NCBI GenBank assembly: GCA_001512965.1
Contig: LFRW01000019.1
Coordinates: 12,307 to 46,952 of the forward strand
DNA: 34,646 bases
Reading direction: 5' to 3'
DNA from: Methanomicrobia archaeon DTU008
GTDB lineage: Archaea; Thermoplasmatota; Thermoplasmata; Methanomassiliicoccales; Methanomassiliicoccaceae
The stretch's first letter is position 1; every line of letters starts with the position of its first letter. This document shows positions 33,925 to 34,646 of this stretch, one piece after another. Made by a program: the position numbers and the translations under genes. The notes under the pieces are model-generated. The model saw nothing but the letters and a program-made list of their open reading frames with translations. It was not told the origin of the DNA and searched no databases.

Positions 33925-34646
33925 TTCTTGTACCCCCTGAGAAGGATTAGGAGGAACAGGGGCCCTCCGATGGCCGATGTTATTATCCCCACCGGTATGA
34001 CGATTTCGAACGCGTAGGTGCCGACGACATATGCCAGCATTAGCACGATCGCCCCCATGACCATTGAGCCCGGTAGGGAATACCTGTTGTCGTTCCCGAT
34101 CAGGCGCTTGACTATATGTGGTCCGACCAGCCCTATGAACCCGATCACGCCCAGCACCGACACCACGGTCGCTGTCAGCAATGCAGACAGGGTAAGACCG
34201 ACCATCCTGGTCCTGGGGATGTTCACGCCCAGTCCGCATGCTACCTCCTCACCGACCTCCATGGCATTGTAGTCCCATCTCTTCAGGAAATAGTAGAAGG
34301 AAACGATAAGCAGCAGGATGAAGATGATGGTGAGGTTGTCCCATGTCACCTTGGCCAGGCTTCCGAACTGCCAATAGACTATGGCCGAGATGGAGACATC
34401 ATCGGCGATGTACTGCATGAATGCCAGGCCTGCGCTGAATATGGAGGATATGGCCAGGCCGGCGAGAACGATGGTTTCCGGCTTGCTGTCGGTGAACTTC
34501 ACCATCGCGATGATGAACAGTACGCTGATGATGGCGAAGAGAAAGGCCGACAAGGTAACGATGATGGGATCGTTGATGAGAGGGTACGCGGCAACCTGGC
34601 CGATTATGAGTCCACCGTTAAGGTACAGGATCCCCAGCGCCGCTCC
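33921..34646 (-). CDS. FecCD/BtuC-type ABC transporter permease, N-terminus outside window
   Basis: The minus strand is open from the window end to TGA 33921, 241 residues, i.e. the C-terminal two thirds of a ~340-residue permease. Hydrophobic helices alternate with landmarks of the FecCD family: LAGLAISSIFSAGLAFMQYI, a WQFGSLAKVTWDNL loop, ACGLGVNIPRTRMVGL (the cytoplasmic coupling region next to the ATPase) and GFIGLVGPHIVKRLIGNDNR (the family hallmark GFVGLVxPHxxR). The ending SAIGGPLFLLILLRGYKK is also typical. It would form the membrane channel of an importer for siderophore iron, haem or cobalamin, with the ATPase that starts in its stop codon. The first in-frame start candidate inside the window (TTG 34553) is internal; the coding pattern continues to the edge, so the real start and a likely binding-protein gene lie outside. 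Confidence 0.94.
   Translation of the reverse strand, partial: GAALGILYLNGGLIIGQVAAYPLINDPIIVTLSAFLFAIISVLFIIAMVKFTDSKPETIVLAGLAISSIFSAGLAFMQYIADDVSISAIVYWQFGSLAKVTWDNLTIIFILLLIVSFYYFLKRWDYNAMEVGEEVACGLGVNIPRTRMVGLTLSALLTATVVSVLGVIGFIGLVGPHIVKRLIGNDNRYSLPGSMVMGAIVLMLAYVVGTYAFEIVIPVGIITSAIGGPLFLLILLRGYKK

Overview
The window looks like chromosomal DNA of a euryarchaeon, most plausibly of the Thermoplasmata (Methanomassiliicoccales-like). This assignment is inference, made without any database search. The reasons are TATA-box promoters about 25-30 bases upstream of leaderless or nearly leaderless genes, a G3:U70 tRNA-Ala without encoded CCA, a COG1340-type coiled-coil protein, a KaiC/GvpD-like ATPase with archaeal winged-helix partners, several very small zinc proteins, and a generally GC-rich core. 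Several metabolic genes (class I GAPDH, dPGM, the OtsB1-like fusion) look bacterial in type.

Layout. 1-651: the 3'-truncated Amt ammonium transporter (minus strand), with a leader carrying two perfect hairpins. 652-2700: an AT-rich accessory patch with a class II Fic protein followed by a double zinc-ribbon protein that may be its frameshifted C-terminus. 2697-4089: a decayed integration locus at tRNA-Ala(CGC). It holds a truncated DUF5655 gene, a truncated zinc-ribbon reading frame and a chimeric ORF whose last ~80 residues are a tyrosine-recombinase catalytic end running into the tRNA. 4394-6860: a PAS-GAF-PAS histidine kinase overlapping a CheY-like receiver. 7049-8582: small zinc-finger proteins, a ferredoxin and a flavodoxin. 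8620-10738: a methyltransferase, an AHSA1/SRPBCC protein and an Imm-5-like 'putative immunity protein'. 10761-12113: purB. 12253-14825: a KaiC/GvpD-like ATPase and two paralogous winged-helix regulators. 14977-15846: the coiled-coil protein. 15951-16030: a candidate small structured RNA with its own TATA box.

16141-33039 is a central carbon block. pgk (plus) converges with a minus-strand run reading, in transcription order, [beta-PGM + trehalose-6-P phosphatase + GH65 phosphorylase fusion] - D-2-hydroxyacid dehydrogenase - GAPDH - PEP synthase - PfkB kinase - class I aldolase - phosphoglycerate mutase. The last four genes are joined by 4-base stop/start overlaps. The last overlap forces a CTG start for the mutase, so it is missed by ATG/GTG/TTG gene finding. 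A P3A-type proton ATPase (minus) and a divergent phosphoglucose isomerase (plus) follow. Together these can take a disaccharide or its phosphate to glucose-6-P and run the Embden-Meyerhof route in either direction. Triose-phosphate isomerase, enolase and pyruvate kinase are not in the window. 33091-34646: an iron/cobalamin-type ABC ATPase with a His/Cys-rich tail and its FecCD-type permease, which runs off the window end.

No rRNA, CRISPR array or intact insertion sequence was seen. The points most worth a second look are the chimeric integrase locus, the possible Fic/zinc-ribbon fusion, the 15951-16030 RNA candidate, the CTG-started mutase and the three-enzyme sugar fusion.
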